64,000 bases of DNA from Chlorops oryzae (GCA_020466095.1 CM035806.1:112561401-112625400), one strand, 5' to 3'; shown: positions 53,325 through 64,000, numbered from the stretch's first letter. Notes: generated by a model not told the origin, from the letters alone. Numbers and translations: made by a program.

Positions 53325-54626
53325 AACACAACAAAAACAACCGAGACTGAACAAACCAGTCTCACACCACTGCCTAGTGCAGAAATCAACAAAGGAGGTT
53401 GGAGAAACCAACCCCCTAAGAGTAGAACGAACAGTGAATGTTCGATAGCTACAACAACTTCCAACATAGAGCCGGTAGAAGGAGCCTCATCGTTGGGAGT
53501 GCCCGCATTGGAATCGGCCACCGAAAATCTTGCTCTTAAGAGAAAGCGGCTTACGACTTCTCAAAAGAAGAGACTACGGAGGCTGATGGCTGCAGGCAAG
53601 CCCTATGAAGAGGCTCTGAAAGCCGCTCTGGAGGAAACTATGGAAAATCCAAGAGAGGAAGGAGCGGTGAAGAGGCGAAGGGAGCCAGAAAGGAAACCCG
53701 AACCTAAAAGGACGAGACCAAGTCCGTCCTATGCAGAAACCGCAGGACTCATCAAGGTGGGTCTAATACCGGAAAAGTTTCCGGAGGTTCAGCTAAGTGC
53801 TGAGGAGCAGAGGGAAATGGAGAAGGCGATCACCTCGGAACTGATTAAGATCCCAGCAGATGGCCCTCAAGTCCGCTTCCAAAATTGCTCCTACAAGCCA
53901 GGCTGGATCACGATGGGCTGCGCGGACCTGGAGACAAAGCAGTGGCTGTCAACGGTGGTGGATCGCATTCATCCGGAGGGCAAGACGGTGAAGATGGTGG
54001 AGGGAGATGACATCCCAAAACCAACCATTGCCGTTGCCCATTTTCCGGGGAATATGTCCACTACGGAGACGCTAAAGCTTCTTCAGGCCCAAAATCGGAT
54101 GCTACAAGTTCAAAACTGGAAAGTTTTGAGTAAGGTAGCAAACCCACAAGGCTGCACTTTAACCCTGGCCATCGATGACACCTCGGTCAAGCTATTGGCA
54201 GAACTGCAAGATCTCCCCTATTTCAACCTGGGGAGGGTGCAGTTTCGCATCAGGCGGGACAAAGGGGAGCCAGCGAAAGTCCGGGAAAAAGATCCAGCGA
54301 GGCTAGAGGAACCGAAGAAGGTCCCGGAAACCGCGAACGTCGAGGACAACAGACCGTCGACTAGCAAGCAGGCCCAAGAGAGGAGGGAGTCAACATCCAA
54401 GCCAGTAAATGGCTCGGAAACGACTAAAAAACCCTCAGCTAGAAGGGACCTGGATAGCAGCAGCAAGCCGGCGACACGTTTAGCCGTCAGAGCAGCTGTT
54501 ACGAGCTGCAGGAAAAGCAGCTCGAGTCTAACTCCTAGCAGGCAGGCAGACATTGCCAACAGAAGGGAGAGGACAGTAAAGAAGAGTGGGGACGGAGGTC
54601 CGACCGCCACTACTAACAAAAAGTAA
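53325..54626 (+). CDS. LINE ORF1 (Gag-like, nucleic-acid binding)
   Basis: The frame is open from the first base of the element (53325) to TAA at 54624-54626. No ATG occurs before 53586 (MAAGKPYEEA), so the start is either there, non-AUG, or lost upstream. The N-terminal part is very basic (KRKRLTTSQKKRLRRL; KRRREPERKPEPKR). A middle region (about 100-260 residues from the 5' boundary) with GWITMGCADLETKQWL and YFNLGRVQFRIRR fits the DUF4780-type domain I associate with LOA-clade ORF1. The C-terminal tail is Lys/Ser/Arg-rich and disordered; no CCHC knuckles. It overlaps ORF2 by one base (TAATG), which suggests termination-reinitiation. Confidence 0.85.
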   Translation, partial: NTTKTTETEQTSLTPLPSAEINKGGWRNQPPKSRTNSECSIATTTSNIEPVEGASSLGVPALESATENLALKRKRLTTSQKKRLRRLMAAGKPYEEALKAALEETMENPREEGAVKRRREPERKPEPKRTRPSPSYAETAGLIKVGLIPEKFPEVQLSAEEQREMEKAITSELIKIPADGPQVRFQNCSYKPGWITMGCADLETKQWLSTVVDRIHPEGKTVKMVEGDDIPKPTIAVAHFPGNMSTTETLKLLQAQNRMLQVQNWKVLSKVANPQGCTLTLAIDDTSVKLLAELQDLPYFNLGRVQFRIRRDKGEPAKVREKDPARLEEPKKVPETANVEDNRPSTSKQAQERRESTSKPVNGSETTKKPSARRDLDSSSKPATRLAVRAAVTSCRKSSSSLTPSRQADIANRRERTVKKSGDGGPTATTNKK

Positions 54627-57600
54627 TGGTGGAAGTTGTCCAAATCAACATCCACCGCGCAAAAGCAGCTTCTGCTGCACTAACTAGGACCAGCAATACC
54701 ATTGGCCCTGATATAGCCCTCGTGCAGGAACCCTGGACCAGCACGAACAATAACATTCTAGGACTGTCTCAAGCAGGTAAATTGCTTTACTGCCAAGGCA
54801 GCAGTAGGCCTAGAACATGTATCGTATTTAATAATATATCGTTCTTCCCAATAGCAGATTTTGTCAAGTCAGATCTGTGTGCGGCGAAGATAAGCATAAA
54901 CTCCAAAGATGTGATAATCGCATCGGCATATTTCCCGGGTGAGTCAGAGGATTGTCCACCGCTGCAAGCAGAACAGATAATTGAGTATGCAAGGAAAAAC
55001 AACATGGAGCTGATCTTGGGGTGTGACGCAAATGCCCACCACACCATCTGGGGTAGCACCAACATCAATTCAAGGGGTGAGTCACTATTAAACAGTATAT
55101 TTTCCCTAGACTTAACAATTTGCAATGAGGGCAATCGCCCGACTTTTGTCACGAATGCAAGGGAAGAGGTCTTAGACCTCACTCTAACAACCTCATTTGC
55201 AAAAACTCTTGTCACTAACTGGCGAGTATCATCAGAGCCATCATGCTCGGACCATAGATACATACGGTTCAAGCTTGGTGATCAAATACCGACTGAAGTG
55301 ACATTCAGACCGAAAAGACAGACTGACTGGAAAGGATACCTCTCCAGTGTCAGTCAGTTACTCAATTCATATTCAAATGAATTACCTAATTCCATAGACG
55401 AATTGGATAAGGTCACATCTTATGTGACCGAGTCAATCAACAGCGCCTATGAAACAAACTGTCCACTCAAAACCAAATCCTTGAGGAGACAGACCCCATG
55501 GTGGAGCCGCAACCTGGAACATCAAAGGAAAGAAGTAAGGCGTCTGTTTAACAGAGCCAAGCGGAACAACGATTGGCAGACCTACTCTCAGGCTCTCACC
55601 AACTACAATAAAGAAATCAAGAAGGCAAAGAGGGAGTCCTTCAAACGATTCTGTGAGTCCATCTCAGATGCGCCGACCAGTTGTCGCATGCAAAAGATTC
55701 TCTCTACAGAAAAACAGACACCCATCGGCACTCTTGCTGATGAAAACGGTCATAAGACTAAATGTGAAAAGGGAAGCCTTACATTACTCACACGAACGCA
55801 TTTTCCAGGAGCGTCGATTATAACAGATATGACTGAACCCAGACCTACTGCAGTACAAACGTACTGTCCAAGCAGAGAGGACTGGGAGCTCGCGAAATCA
55901 ATCTGTTCACCTAACTCAGTGGATTGGGCACTGAGTACTTTTAAACCATACAAAGCTGCAGGAGATGACAAAATATTTCCTGCTCTACTGCAGAGAGGAG
56001 AGCATACAATGCAATCCTCTCTATCACGTATCTACCAAAGCAGTTTGGCATTCGGCTATATTCCGAAAAGATGGACGACAGTTAATGTTGTCTATATACC
56101 CAAACCAGGAAAAACAGATAAACAAAACCCCAAGGCCTTTAGACCAATAAGCTTAATGCCGTTTGCACTAAAAGGCCTGGAGAAAATAGTTGACAAGTAT
56201 ATCAGAGAAGAAGCCCTGAAAGCAAGACCTCTAAATAAGAATCAACACGCATACCAAAGAGGCAGATCCACAGAAACAGCTCTGTCAAACCTGGTACAGA
56301 TGATTGAAGACTCCATTCAAGCGAAGGAAATATGCCTAGTGGCGTTCCTAGATATTGAGGGAGCGTTCAATAACACCACATTCGAAGCTATAAGAATAGC
56401 TCTGGAACAAGCGCATGTACCCAAAGTCCTAGTAAGATGGATATCATCTATGCTAGAAAGCAGGATCATCAAATCCAGCTTAGGGAGTACAACCGTTACT
56501 GCGATCACAGCCAGAGGCTGTCCACAAGGGGGAGTACTCTCCCCCCTACTCTGGTCTATGGTCGTGGACGACCTACTTCGTTCACTACATGAACAGGGAG
56601 TACATATTGTAGCCTATGCCGACGACCTAGCAGTAATTGTGAGGGGTAAGGACGGATCGATAATATCTGAACTTATGCAATCGGCATTGAGGCACATCGA
56701 AAAATGGTGTCAAAATCAGGGTCTGTCAGTTAACCCAGACAAAACCAACATTATCCCTTTCACTTTGAAGAGGAAACACACACTAAAACAGCTATCGATT
56801 TTTGGTAAAAACGTTCAATACACAACCGAGGTAAGATACCTGGGAGTTATTCTAGACAGTAAATTGAGCTGGAATCTACATATCGAACATATATTTAAGA
56901 GAGCAACAATTGCTATCTGGACGAGCAAAAAACTTTGTGGGAAGAAATGGGGTATAAGGCCAGTCTGGTTGTCCAAAATTTACTACCTAGTCATTCTTCC
57001 CCTTATAACGTACGGAGCTCTGGTATGGTGGACAAAAACCACCGAGAATACCACTGTAAACAAACTGGGCAAAATACAAAGATTAGCCAGTGCGAGTATC
57101 ACGGGTTGTATGAGGACCACCCCCACAGCAGCCTTGAACACGATGTTATACATGCTGCCCCTGGAGATGGAAATTCAGAAATCAGCCCTACTAGCTGCAC
57201 ATAGGATCTATCACTTGGGCCTAGCAAAGCCCAAACTTAATGAAAGAGGACATCTTTCGCTCATAGAGAAGAGGTTGAACACAGGAGCTTTCTCAATGCC
57301 CCTTGACAACATGCTTCCTAAATACTCTCTTAACAAAAGATATAAAATCACAATACCAGACAGAGGCAGTTGGGAGGAAGACAGAATCATCCCACCTGAA
57401 AATGCAATTGTATGGTATACGGATGGCTCTAAGACTGAAGCAGGAACTGGCGCCGGTATTCACACCACTGGATACGGGGAATGTATAGGACTTGGAAAAA
57501 GCGCAACGATATTCCAAGCAGAAATGCTTGCGATAAACTATTGCAGCAGGCATTTACTTGGCCTACATACAGAAAACAAACAAATCATCATAATGTCAGA

Positions 57601-58240
57601 CAGTCAGGCTGCTCTGAAAGCTCTGAAGTCTCACAAAGTGAACTCTAAGCTAGTCTGGGAAACAGATAATGTTCTACAAGAGCTAGCATGCAGAAACCAA
57701 GTGACTATACACTGGATACCTGCACACAGTGGCTATGAGGGAAACGAAGAAGCAGATAGACTGGCTAAAGAAGGAGCTGAAATACACCCAATTGGACCTG
57801 AACCAATATTAGGTGTCAGCAAATCCTACTTCTCTCGTGCTGCAAAAACAGAATTCCTCAACAAAGCGAACCAAGAGTGGAACAGCATCACAGGACAGAA
57901 AAACACAAAACTGTTCTTTCCAAACTACTCGGAAAAGAAAACTGAGTACTTGCTCGAACTGAGTAGAGCAGAACTAAAGGCAATGACGGGAATGTTAAGT
58001 GGTCACTGCCAGCTCAACAAACACAAAAAGCGGATGGGTTTAACCAACAACGAAATGTGTAGACTGTGTTTGGAGGAGGAAGAAACCCCCATACACATAC
58101 TAGCAGAATGCCCAGCCATATGCGGACAAAGAAGATCCATATTGGGTAGGGAAATCATCCAGCAGACTGAATTGCAGGAAATTGACCTTAAAGGTGTAAA
58201 CACCTTCATAAGGAACACCAGAGTGAACAAAATCCTCTAA
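54626..58240 (+). CDS. LINE ORF2: endonuclease, reverse transcriptase, RNase H
   Basis: 1204 codons, ATG overlapping the ORF1 stop. Residues 1-225: APE-type endonuclease (QEPW, SAYFPG, GCDANAHHTIWGS, SDHRYIRF). About 440-760: RT, with GDDKIFPALLQ, FRPISLMPFALKGLEKI, FLDIEGAFNN, GCPQGGVLSPLLW and YADD at 664-667. About 925-1060: RNase H with TDGSK (D933), FQAE, SDSQAAL and EEADRLAKEGAE, so all four acidic residues are present. Near 1145: a CxxC...H...C knuckle (CRLCLEEEE...ECPA). Every catalytic motif looks intact, so this copy could be a source of activity. Confidence 0.97.
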   Translation: MVEVVQINIHRAKAASAALTRTSNTIGPDIALVQEPWTSTNNNILGLSQAGKLLYCQGSSRPRTCIVFNNISFFPIADFVKSDLCAAKISINSKDVIIASAYFPGESEDCPPLQAEQIIEYARKNNMELILGCDANAHHTIWGSTNINSRGESLLNSIFSLDLTICNEGNRPTFVTNAREEVLDLTLTTSFAKTLVTNWRVSSEPSCSDHRYIRFKLGDQIPTEVTFRPKRQTDWKGYLSSVSQLLNSYSNELPNSIDELDKVTSYVTESINSAYETNCPLKTKSLRRQTPWWSRNLEHQRKEVRRLFNRAKRNNDWQTYSQALTNYNKEIKKAKRESFKRFCESISDAPTSCRMQKILSTEKQTPIGTLADENGHKTKCEKGSLTLLTRTHFPGASIITDMTEPRPTAVQTYCPSREDWELAKSICSPNSVDWALSTFKPYKAAGDDKIFPALLQRGEHTMQSSLSRIYQSSLAFGYIPKRWTTVNVVYIPKPGKTDKQNPKAFRPISLMPFALKGLEKIVDKYIREEALKARPLNKNQHAYQRGRSTETALSNLVQMIEDSIQAKEICLVAFLDIEGAFNNTTFEAIRIALEQAHVPKVLVRWISSMLESRIIKSSLGSTTVTAITARGCPQGGVLSPLLWSMVVDDLLRSLHEQGVHIVAYADDLAVIVRGKDGSIISELMQSALRHIEKWCQNQGLSVNPDKTNIIPFTLKRKHTLKQLSIFGKNVQYTTEVRYLGVILDSKLSWNLHIEHIFKRATIAIWTSKKLCGKKWGIRPVWLSKIYYLVILPLITYGALVWWTKTTENTTVNKLGKIQRLASASITGCMRTTPTAALNTMLYMLPLEMEIQKSALLAAHRIYHLGLAKPKLNERGHLSLIEKRLNTGAFSMPLDNMLPKYSLNKRYKITIPDRGSWEEDRIIPPENAIVWYTDGSKTEAGTGAGIHTTGYGECIGLGKSATIFQAEMLAINYCSRHLLGLHTENKQIIIMSDSQAALKALKSHKVNSKLVWETDNVLQELACRNQVTIHWIPAHSGYEGNEEADRLAKEGAEIHPIGPEPILGVSKSYFSRAAKTEFLNKANQEWNSITGQKNTKLFFPNYSEKKTEYLLELSRAELKAMTGMLSGHCQLNKHKKRMGLTNNEMCRLCLEEEETPIHILAECPAICGQRRSILGREIIQQTELQEIDLKGVNTFIRNTRVNKIL

Positions 58241-58326
58241 CATATTACCGGGTTTGGCACAATAGTCCAACAAGACGCAGTGCCACGGACAGGATATGTC
58301 CGTACCCTTCACCAATAATAATAATA
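58241..58326 (+). other. LINE 3' UTR and (AAT)n tail
   Basis: Short 3' UTR with a self-complementary CGGACAGGATATGTCCG, a plausible stem-loop for RT recognition, followed by CAATAATAATAAT. Ends at the 11-bp target duplication. Confidence 0.75.
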
Positions 58327-58337
58327 ATAGTCTTCAT

Positions 58338-58559
58338 TCTAGCTTAAACTTTTTGATGGTTAAAACTTTCAAATGATAGTCGCTATGAGAGCTTAAACAA
58401 GGTTTATTAATTTTGTATCAAATTTTTTGAAAAATTCGAATAAAGCAAAGGCATTTTAGGTCGATAAGAAAGCGTTTGAAATTCAAAAGATAAATTTTCA
58501 ACAGGGCTGTTAAAGGAACTATGAAATTTTATTTCAAAAACCAAAAATAGGATGCTGTT
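58338..58559. other. Spacer between the two LINE copies
   Basis: AT-rich, nothing supported. Confidence 0.5.
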
Positions 58560-60195
58560 AAAATTTAGACAAAAATGGTGCAACTAGCCCTTGACATTAC
58601 CTCTGAATGGTGTCAAGAAAAGGGACTTTCAATTAACCCAACCAAAACTACTGTAGTACCCTTCACCAGAAGACCAAAGCTCAACCTTGGGGCTCTAAAG
58701 CTCGGTGGACAGGAACTAAACATTTCCGATGAGATGAAATATCTAGGGGCTATCCTAGACAAGACACTTAATTGGAACCAACATCTATCGTATATTTCGA
58801 ACAAAGCCATGAAGGCAATATTCGCGTGCCAAAGGCTGTACGGTAAAACTTGGAGAGTACGACCTAAAATGATGGCGTGGTCCTTTAAAACGGTCACCCT
58901 TCCTATGATCACATATGCATACTTGGCATGGTGGCCTAAAATAAACCAAAGGAAGTCTCTTAACATCCTGAACAGGATATACAGAATAGCCTGCCTGAGT
59001 GTGATGGGGGCGATGAGAACCTGTCCACCGACAGGCCTGGGATCGCTAATAGCGCTAACACCTCTTCACATTGTGATTGAAAGAGAAGCAGCCCTTGCAG
59101 CACTTAGGCTTCCGAACTTGTGCAACTTGAGAGAAGGTAATCTTACGGGGCATATAAAGGCTCTAGATATCTTCTGGGACACCCCATGCCTGGGCTATCC
59201 GACAAAGTGCACAAAAAACATATTTTCTCTTGAGATTGTGAGGTAGTCATTAGAAAGCATGACTCATGGAGAAATAATAATAGAAAAATCGCAGAGAGCT
59301 CGCAGAAATGGTACACCGACGGGTCCAAAATGGATGACGGCAGCGTTGGAGCGGGAGTTGTTGGGCCTAATTTTCAGAAAGCAGCTGCTATGGGGAAAAC
59401 ATCATCCATTTTTCAGGCGGAGGTCCACGCCTTAGAGCTGTGTGTCAGAGAATGTATACGAAGGAACACTTCAGGTTCCCACATATGCGTCTTCTCAGAC
59501 AGCCAGGCGGCTCTGAGAGCCCTTTCAGCATTAACTTTCAACTCAAAACAGGTATATAAATGCCATGGGCTTCTTCAATCCCTATCCAGGAGGAATACTG
59601 TTACTCTATAGTGGATACCGGGGCATGAAGGACATCCAGGCAATGAAAGAGCGGACTGCCTAGCCAAAAATGGGTACGGCAAACCCTTTCATTGGACCAA
59701 AATTATTAAGTGGGGTGAACAATAGCTACAGAAACGACCTGATTAGGAAATGGGAAGAGAACAGTCTAAATAAATGCTGGAGAGCCCACAAGGGCATGCG
59801 GCAGGCAAAAAGGCTCATAAGTCTCACGACCATCAGGGCGGAAGCTACACTTAACCTGAGCAGAAACAATATCAAGATCTATACTGAACTCTTAACGGGG
59901 CACTGTAGCCTGAAATATCACCTGAAAAAGATGCGGGTGATAAACGAAGATCTCTGTAGACTTTGCAAGTCAGAGCAGGAAACGGCAGAGCATGTTTTAT
60001 GTACTTGCCCTGCTGCGGCTAGGCGCAGACTCGCGTGTCTAGGGGCAAGAATAATGGTCCCTCAAGCAATTAGTCGTTTTAGTCCTATAGAAATTCTAAG
60101 ATTCCTTAATAGTCTTAAATTATCCTAAGGGAATACGGGCTGCACAAAAGATCTTTTAGGTCGTGGTGCCTTACAGCCTACTTAATAATAATAAA
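58560..60195 (+). pseudogene. 5'-truncated, decayed LOA-like LINE copy
   Basis: Begins just after the YADD block of RT (KGLSINPTKTTVVPF, MKYLGAILD). The RT tail runs to a stop at 59246; RNase H pieces follow in another frame (59330-59611: FQAEVHALEL, SDSQAALRAL; after a stop, WIPGHEGHPGNERADCLAKNG). A third open piece (59670-60128) ends with the zinc knuckle (CRLCKSEQETAEHVLCTCPA). It ends in (AAT)n. Homologous to ORF2 of 53325-58326 but clearly a different family (roughly half the residues differ by eye). Frameshifts and stops show it is dead. Confidence 0.93.
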
Positions 60196-60936
60196 AAAAA
60201 CTTATATGTTTCCAAGTAGCTTTCCAAATTCCTTCCAAGCATTTGTATTCTGTAAAATATTCAAGCACTTCGCAAATGTGTCTGAGCAAAGAGCATACTA
60301 TTAGTAAAGACATTGCATTTCTCTCATTTTTAAAATGGAAAAAAATCACATTAGGGTAACGCGATGGGCGAACGCAAGCTGGACATGTTCAGATTATCAA
60401 AACAAGTTTCGCTTACTTGCTTGCTTGCTTATGTGCATGAACGAGCGCCTGAACGAAAAATCAATGCGAACGAATTGACGTTTAGGCTGCATTTTGTCAT
60501 ATTTAGTTATATTTTACGTTTAAAATTATTTATATATATATGCGCTTATTTTCAACTCTTTTATTTTTCATTTTATATTGCATATTCATAATTTAAGAAA
60601 TATGTTTTTATTAACCCCTTTCACCATTGGTCCATTTCCCAGTAAAAAATAATCAATTTCTTCAACTTTGAAATAAATACAATATGTGAATTCAATTTTA
60701 AAATCTTATATTGGCTTTTGTTAAAAGATATGAGCAGTTATTAAATTTTTTTATGAAAGATTTTTTTCTTTAGATTCGGAAAAGGTCCCTTTTTGTCATT
60801 AAATTTATTTTTTAAAAATTAATATCCAATCAAAACATGAAACGAAATTATATTTTAAGAACTTCAAAATAACTATTCCGGAAAGAAAATAACATTTATA
60901 CTTAATAAATTCATGATATGGACATTTTCTGTGGTA
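60196..60936. other. Gene-free AT-rich stretch
   Basis: No supported gene. 60205-60260 (TTTCCAAGTAGCTTTCCAAA) vaguely resembles family D interior words but lacks its ends. Confidence 0.45.
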
Positions 60937-61680
60937 TTTTTATTACCAGCGTAAGCCGGGTATATGAATTTTTTAGCGAAACTTGGAACTCCTGGAACTA
61001 AGCTCCGGAGATATAAACAAATATAAATCTTCTTGATCTGAGATATCTCACAACAATATTATTGCGGAAGAATTGCCGTTGGTATTTAAAGCAAGACGCC
61101 AAAAGAAAACTCCCGGATACATCATTCTCATAGTCCCCAAAGCAAAAAATTAAAATTATAAGGTGTCAAACAAACGTAAGTACAAATATAGATAAGTTTT
61201 TTAAAAGATGAGTATATCTTTCTTTGCAGCAAATAAAGTATTCAATTATTATACCATACAAGATTTGATTTTTGATAATGAAAAATTTAGCATCATTTGA
61301 AAAATCTCTAATAACTTCTTCATTTTTCAACCAATTTTGAAATTTAGTTTTTTATATACGCTAAATATCTGTTTATGACTTTTAGTTACCAAAAATAAAT
61401 TTAAAAATTTTGTTAGTACTTAAAAGTTAAAATGAACTTTTGCGCCGTCTTCCACGCCCAAAAATGGAGATTTTTCGTAATTGCCGAAGTAAAAGACGTA
61501 AAGCCTTCAAATTCGCAACATAGGTTAACCAAGGCGAATGAAAGGTGTAGGAAAAAAATTTATGTGGCCCGCCCACTGCCACGCCCACAAATGGAGAGGC
61601 AAAACATAGTGCGGCAATAATGTCGGGACGCTGGGTATTTCAAAGTCGGGCTTGACCGACTTCAGCATTCTTACTTGATT
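60937..61680 (+). mobile_element. Helentron-like element, family E
   Basis: 5' end TTTTATTACCAGCGTAAGCC; 3' subterminal ACGCTGGGTAT is its approximate inverse. Then come a hairpin AGTCGGGCTTGACCGACT and the terminus CATTCTTACTTGATT. The architecture is that of families A and B but the sequence is different. It contains the word CCACGCCCAC seen in many fly DINE-type repeats. No coding region. Confidence 0.65.
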
Positions 61681-62326
61681 CTTCTTCCTTAATTGCAAAA
61701 AAAAGACAGAGAAAACAAATAAAGTTACTGTAAACCGCAAGGTTTGTAAGCCGCTTCATCGTTGCCTTTTTTATTTTTATTGACTTCATTTTTTTTTTGT
61801 TAATGCTTTTGCTTACAATATTGATAGGTACTTTTTTATCTTCGTAAATTTGTACCTAGCTTTGACAGAGTACATTTGTGTTGTAGCTTCAGCTGTAGCT
61901 TCACTATAATTGCAGCCTAACTCTTGTAACAGCCAAAACCAGGCTTTGCAGATACAGTGTAACGTCCCCATAAATGTCGTGGCCAAAACTAGAAGAAGTG
62001 GTCGTAGAGAAATAAAATTTGGCATGGAAGTTTATTTCAATAAAGTTGAGAAACTGTGAAAAAATCTTGGAAATCCGTCGACTACCACGCCCACCTCTCA
62101 TATAACTTAACATGCCAAAATCGTAAATTTTTTATTCGATTTGAAATTCGGCACACACCTTACTTTGAACTTCCTTAGTCATAAAAAAATTGAATTGTAA
62201 AAATGCCTCTTCAAAGTTTGTAAAAAATCATGCATAAATAATTTAAGATCAATAAAATCGAGTAAGATTTAATATATTTGCAAGCCCAAATACTGATTAT
62301 TCATAATACTTATATAAATATAACCA
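61681..62326. other. Gene-free stretch
   Basis: No supported gene; CTACCACGCCCACC near 62080 hints at further DINE-like debris. Confidence 0.45.
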
Positions 62327-63809
62327 AAACAAGTAAGGGTGTTATAGTCAGGCAAGCCTGACAATAAAATACCCGACACAGACATACGTGTTCAAATAAT
62401 TTTTAATATCAAGAAGTGTTTAAGGCCATTAGGGGCCCCATATACCGACTTTTGTTGAATTTCTTTATGAAAACCACCCTTTTGCCACGCCCACTTTTCC
62501 AATTTTTTTTTTTTCTAATCGGAGGCCTTAATATGCGCTTAAATTCTAAGTTTCAGTGGAATATCTCAAAAAAATCCGATTTTGGGGCAGTTTTGAGATT
62601 TTGTGACAGTCCCTAGTACTGGAGGTACCCTTTATAATGGACCGATCAAGGAAATTTTTTCTAAGGATTTTTATGGCTACAAAGGAAGCACAACTGCCAA
62701 ATTTCGTTCAAGTCCCATTTGAAATTCGGGTGTAGAAGGCAATTTTCGAAAAACGCCCTTCGGCCACGCCCACTTTTCCAATTTTTGGAAATAATATTAC
62801 TGGCCTTTATATATGATCAAATATCAAATTTCATCAAAATATCTTGAAAAATTTCGAATTTAGAGCAGTTTTTGTGATTTTCGCAACAGACCCTAGTACT
62901 GGAGGTACCCTTAAAAATAGTCCGATCGGGTCCATACTCGAACTTGTTCTTACTCATGTGCTTGTGAGTACGCATATCAAATTTCAAGATAGCTCAACTC
63001 CTTCCATAAGAAAACTGTATACAAACAGACGGACAGACAGACGGACAGACAGACAGACGGACAGACAGACAGACGGACAGACAGACAGACGGACAGACAG
63101 ACAGACGGACAGACAGACAGACGGACAGACAGACAGACGGACAGACAGACAGACGGACATGGCTAAATCGAAAATCCTGGCGACGCTGATCATTTCTATA
63201 TATATTTTGTATAGTCTATCTCAACTGGTTCTGGGTGTTACAAACAACCACACAAACGCAATATACCCTCGACACAGACCCAGCAGCGAAACTGCGATTG
63301 CATGCCAGTGCCATCAACTCTAGAATCAACTCCAAAATAATGCAATAGCATTACAATATGCATGAATTGCTTCTCAAAAGTAATCAACTCCACTATTTCA
63401 AATACTTCATCAATTTTATTTGCATTGTATTATATTGTATTATATAGGTAATGCAATAGGAGCGGCTTTTCATTACCAATCGCCTATTAGTAATGCGTGT
63501 TTTTATTTGGAATGCATCGGTGAAAATACTCTTTGGGTAATCAATGAATTTATATACGAAAGTAATGCAGCGCAAGAGATAAAGGTAATCCAACAATAAA
63601 ACGTCATTGGTTCAATGACTGCATTGATGAAAGGTAATGCAGCAGAAGCCTTTACCGCTTACCGCCAATGTCACACAATGTTAAATGTAATGCATATTTC
63701 AACAGGAAAGGAATCGAGTGTGTCATCAAATGGCATTACTTGTCATCGATGAAGCATCGATGAAGCATGCATTACATTCGCTGCTGGGGAGTGTGTCGGG
63801 TATAAAAAT
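62327..63809 (-). mobile_element. DINE-like family A copy 6, containing family C copy 2
   Basis: Minus orientation. 3' terminus AACAAGTAAGGGTGTTATAG at 62329, GACA/GACG tract at 63028-63159, 5' terminus at ~63790-63809 (GTGTGTCGGGTATAAAAA). Family C copy 2 (63279-63788) is inserted within the terminal palindrome GACACAGAGTGTGTC. Confidence 0.93.
63279..63788 (-). mobile_element. Family C MITE, copy 2 (510 bp, TSD GA)
   Basis: Reverse complement of copy 1 at the same length. Ends CCCAGCAGCGAA on both sides. Flanks are GA (63277-63278 and 63789-63790); comparison with other family A copies (CGACACAGAGTGTGTCGG) gives the empty site and shows a 2-bp duplication. Confidence 0.95.
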
Positions 63810-64000
63810 ACGGTCCTCCAAAAGCAGGAAAAATCGAAGGAAAAAATCACACTAATTGCATCTCTTTGAATTTCGTTTTGTTTACTGGTGTGCATGCGAG
63901 TATGCCCAAATGAAATATTTTCAATTCAAAAATGTTACTTTAATATGAAAAAAACCTTAAAAAATCAAAATTTTTCATGTTCAAATGTCTATAGCTTAAA
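63810..64000. other. Window end, no feature
   Basis: AT-rich DNA without a recognised element. Confidence 0.5.

Larger units (their letters stand above)
53325..58326 (+). mobile_element. LOA-type non-LTR retrotransposon with two open ORFs
   Basis: Flanked by an 11-bp duplication ATAGTCTTCAT (53314-53324 and 58327-58337). The 3' end is an (AAT)n tail. ORF1 is a basic nucleic-acid-binding protein; ORF2 has endonuclease, RT and RNase H, the combination of the LOA clade (LOA, Bilbo, baggins of flies). No frameshift or stop was noticed in either ORF. ORF1 is open to the 5' boundary without an ATG, so the copy may be slightly 5'-truncated. Confidence 0.95.

Noticed and set aside
60205..60260. Family D fragment
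   Set aside because: Only short TTTCCAA-type words match; neither terminus is present.

Overview
Eukaryotic, AT-rich, transposon-packed DNA with no bacterial features. The repeat set (DINE-1/Helentron-like elements with a (GTCT)n core, a BEL/Pao element with an envelope gene, a LOA-type LINE ending in (AAT)n, mariner, Tc1, PIF/Harbinger, hAT, many MITEs) points to a higher fly. A tephritid fruit fly is a plausible guess but is not proven by the sequence. Apart from one possible host exon (RING finger, 50710-51222), everything recognisable is mobile-element DNA or its debris.

Layout. 1-4193: near-perfect palindrome with 2068-bp arms and a 57-bp spacer. 4935-8424: decayed, intron-containing hAT transposase gene split by a DINE-like insertion. 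8425-13400: gene-poor AT-rich DNA with MITEs and twin tRNA-like modules. 13405-15491: element with ~430-bp inverted termini carrying an unrecognised 284-aa protein. 15607-16090: TIR element with a tRNA-like core. 16304-26279: complete BEL/Pao element on the minus strand (identical 555-bp LTRs, TSD TTACT, tRNA-Trp-type PBS, Gag, Pol and a baculovirus-F-like Env), whose env is split by a Helentron-like insertion. 26639-31412: two relatives of a TIR family with paired tRNA-like modules. 32231-35953: cluster of four DINE-like copies with GACA/GACG microsatellites. 36058-44394: MITEs and nested elements. 46142-50567: Tc1, Harbinger and mariner remains. 50710-51222: RING exon. 51346-53225: MITE, inverted DINE-like composite, TIR element. 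53325-58326: LOA-type LINE with two open ORFs and an 11-bp TSD. 58560-60200: older 5'-truncated relative. 60937-61680: third Helentron-like family. 62327-63809: DINE-like copy with a MITE nested in it.

For reference I name the repeat families: A (DINE-like, 5' end ATACCCGACAC), B (DINE-like, 5' end ATACCTTTTCC), E (third Helentron-like family), C (510-bp MITE, CCCAGCAGCGAA termini), D (CCCAGCAAACATTT termini), F (CCCTGCAGTAAT termini, tRNA-like modules inside).

The elements do not form a pathway; they form a nested history. D is split by B, and that B by C. BEL env is split by B, F by B, the hAT gene by A, and another A by C. The strongest candidates for something undescribed are the unknown-protein TIR element (13405-15491), the recurring TIR elements with tRNA-like modules, and the set of Helentron-like families sharing one terminal architecture.
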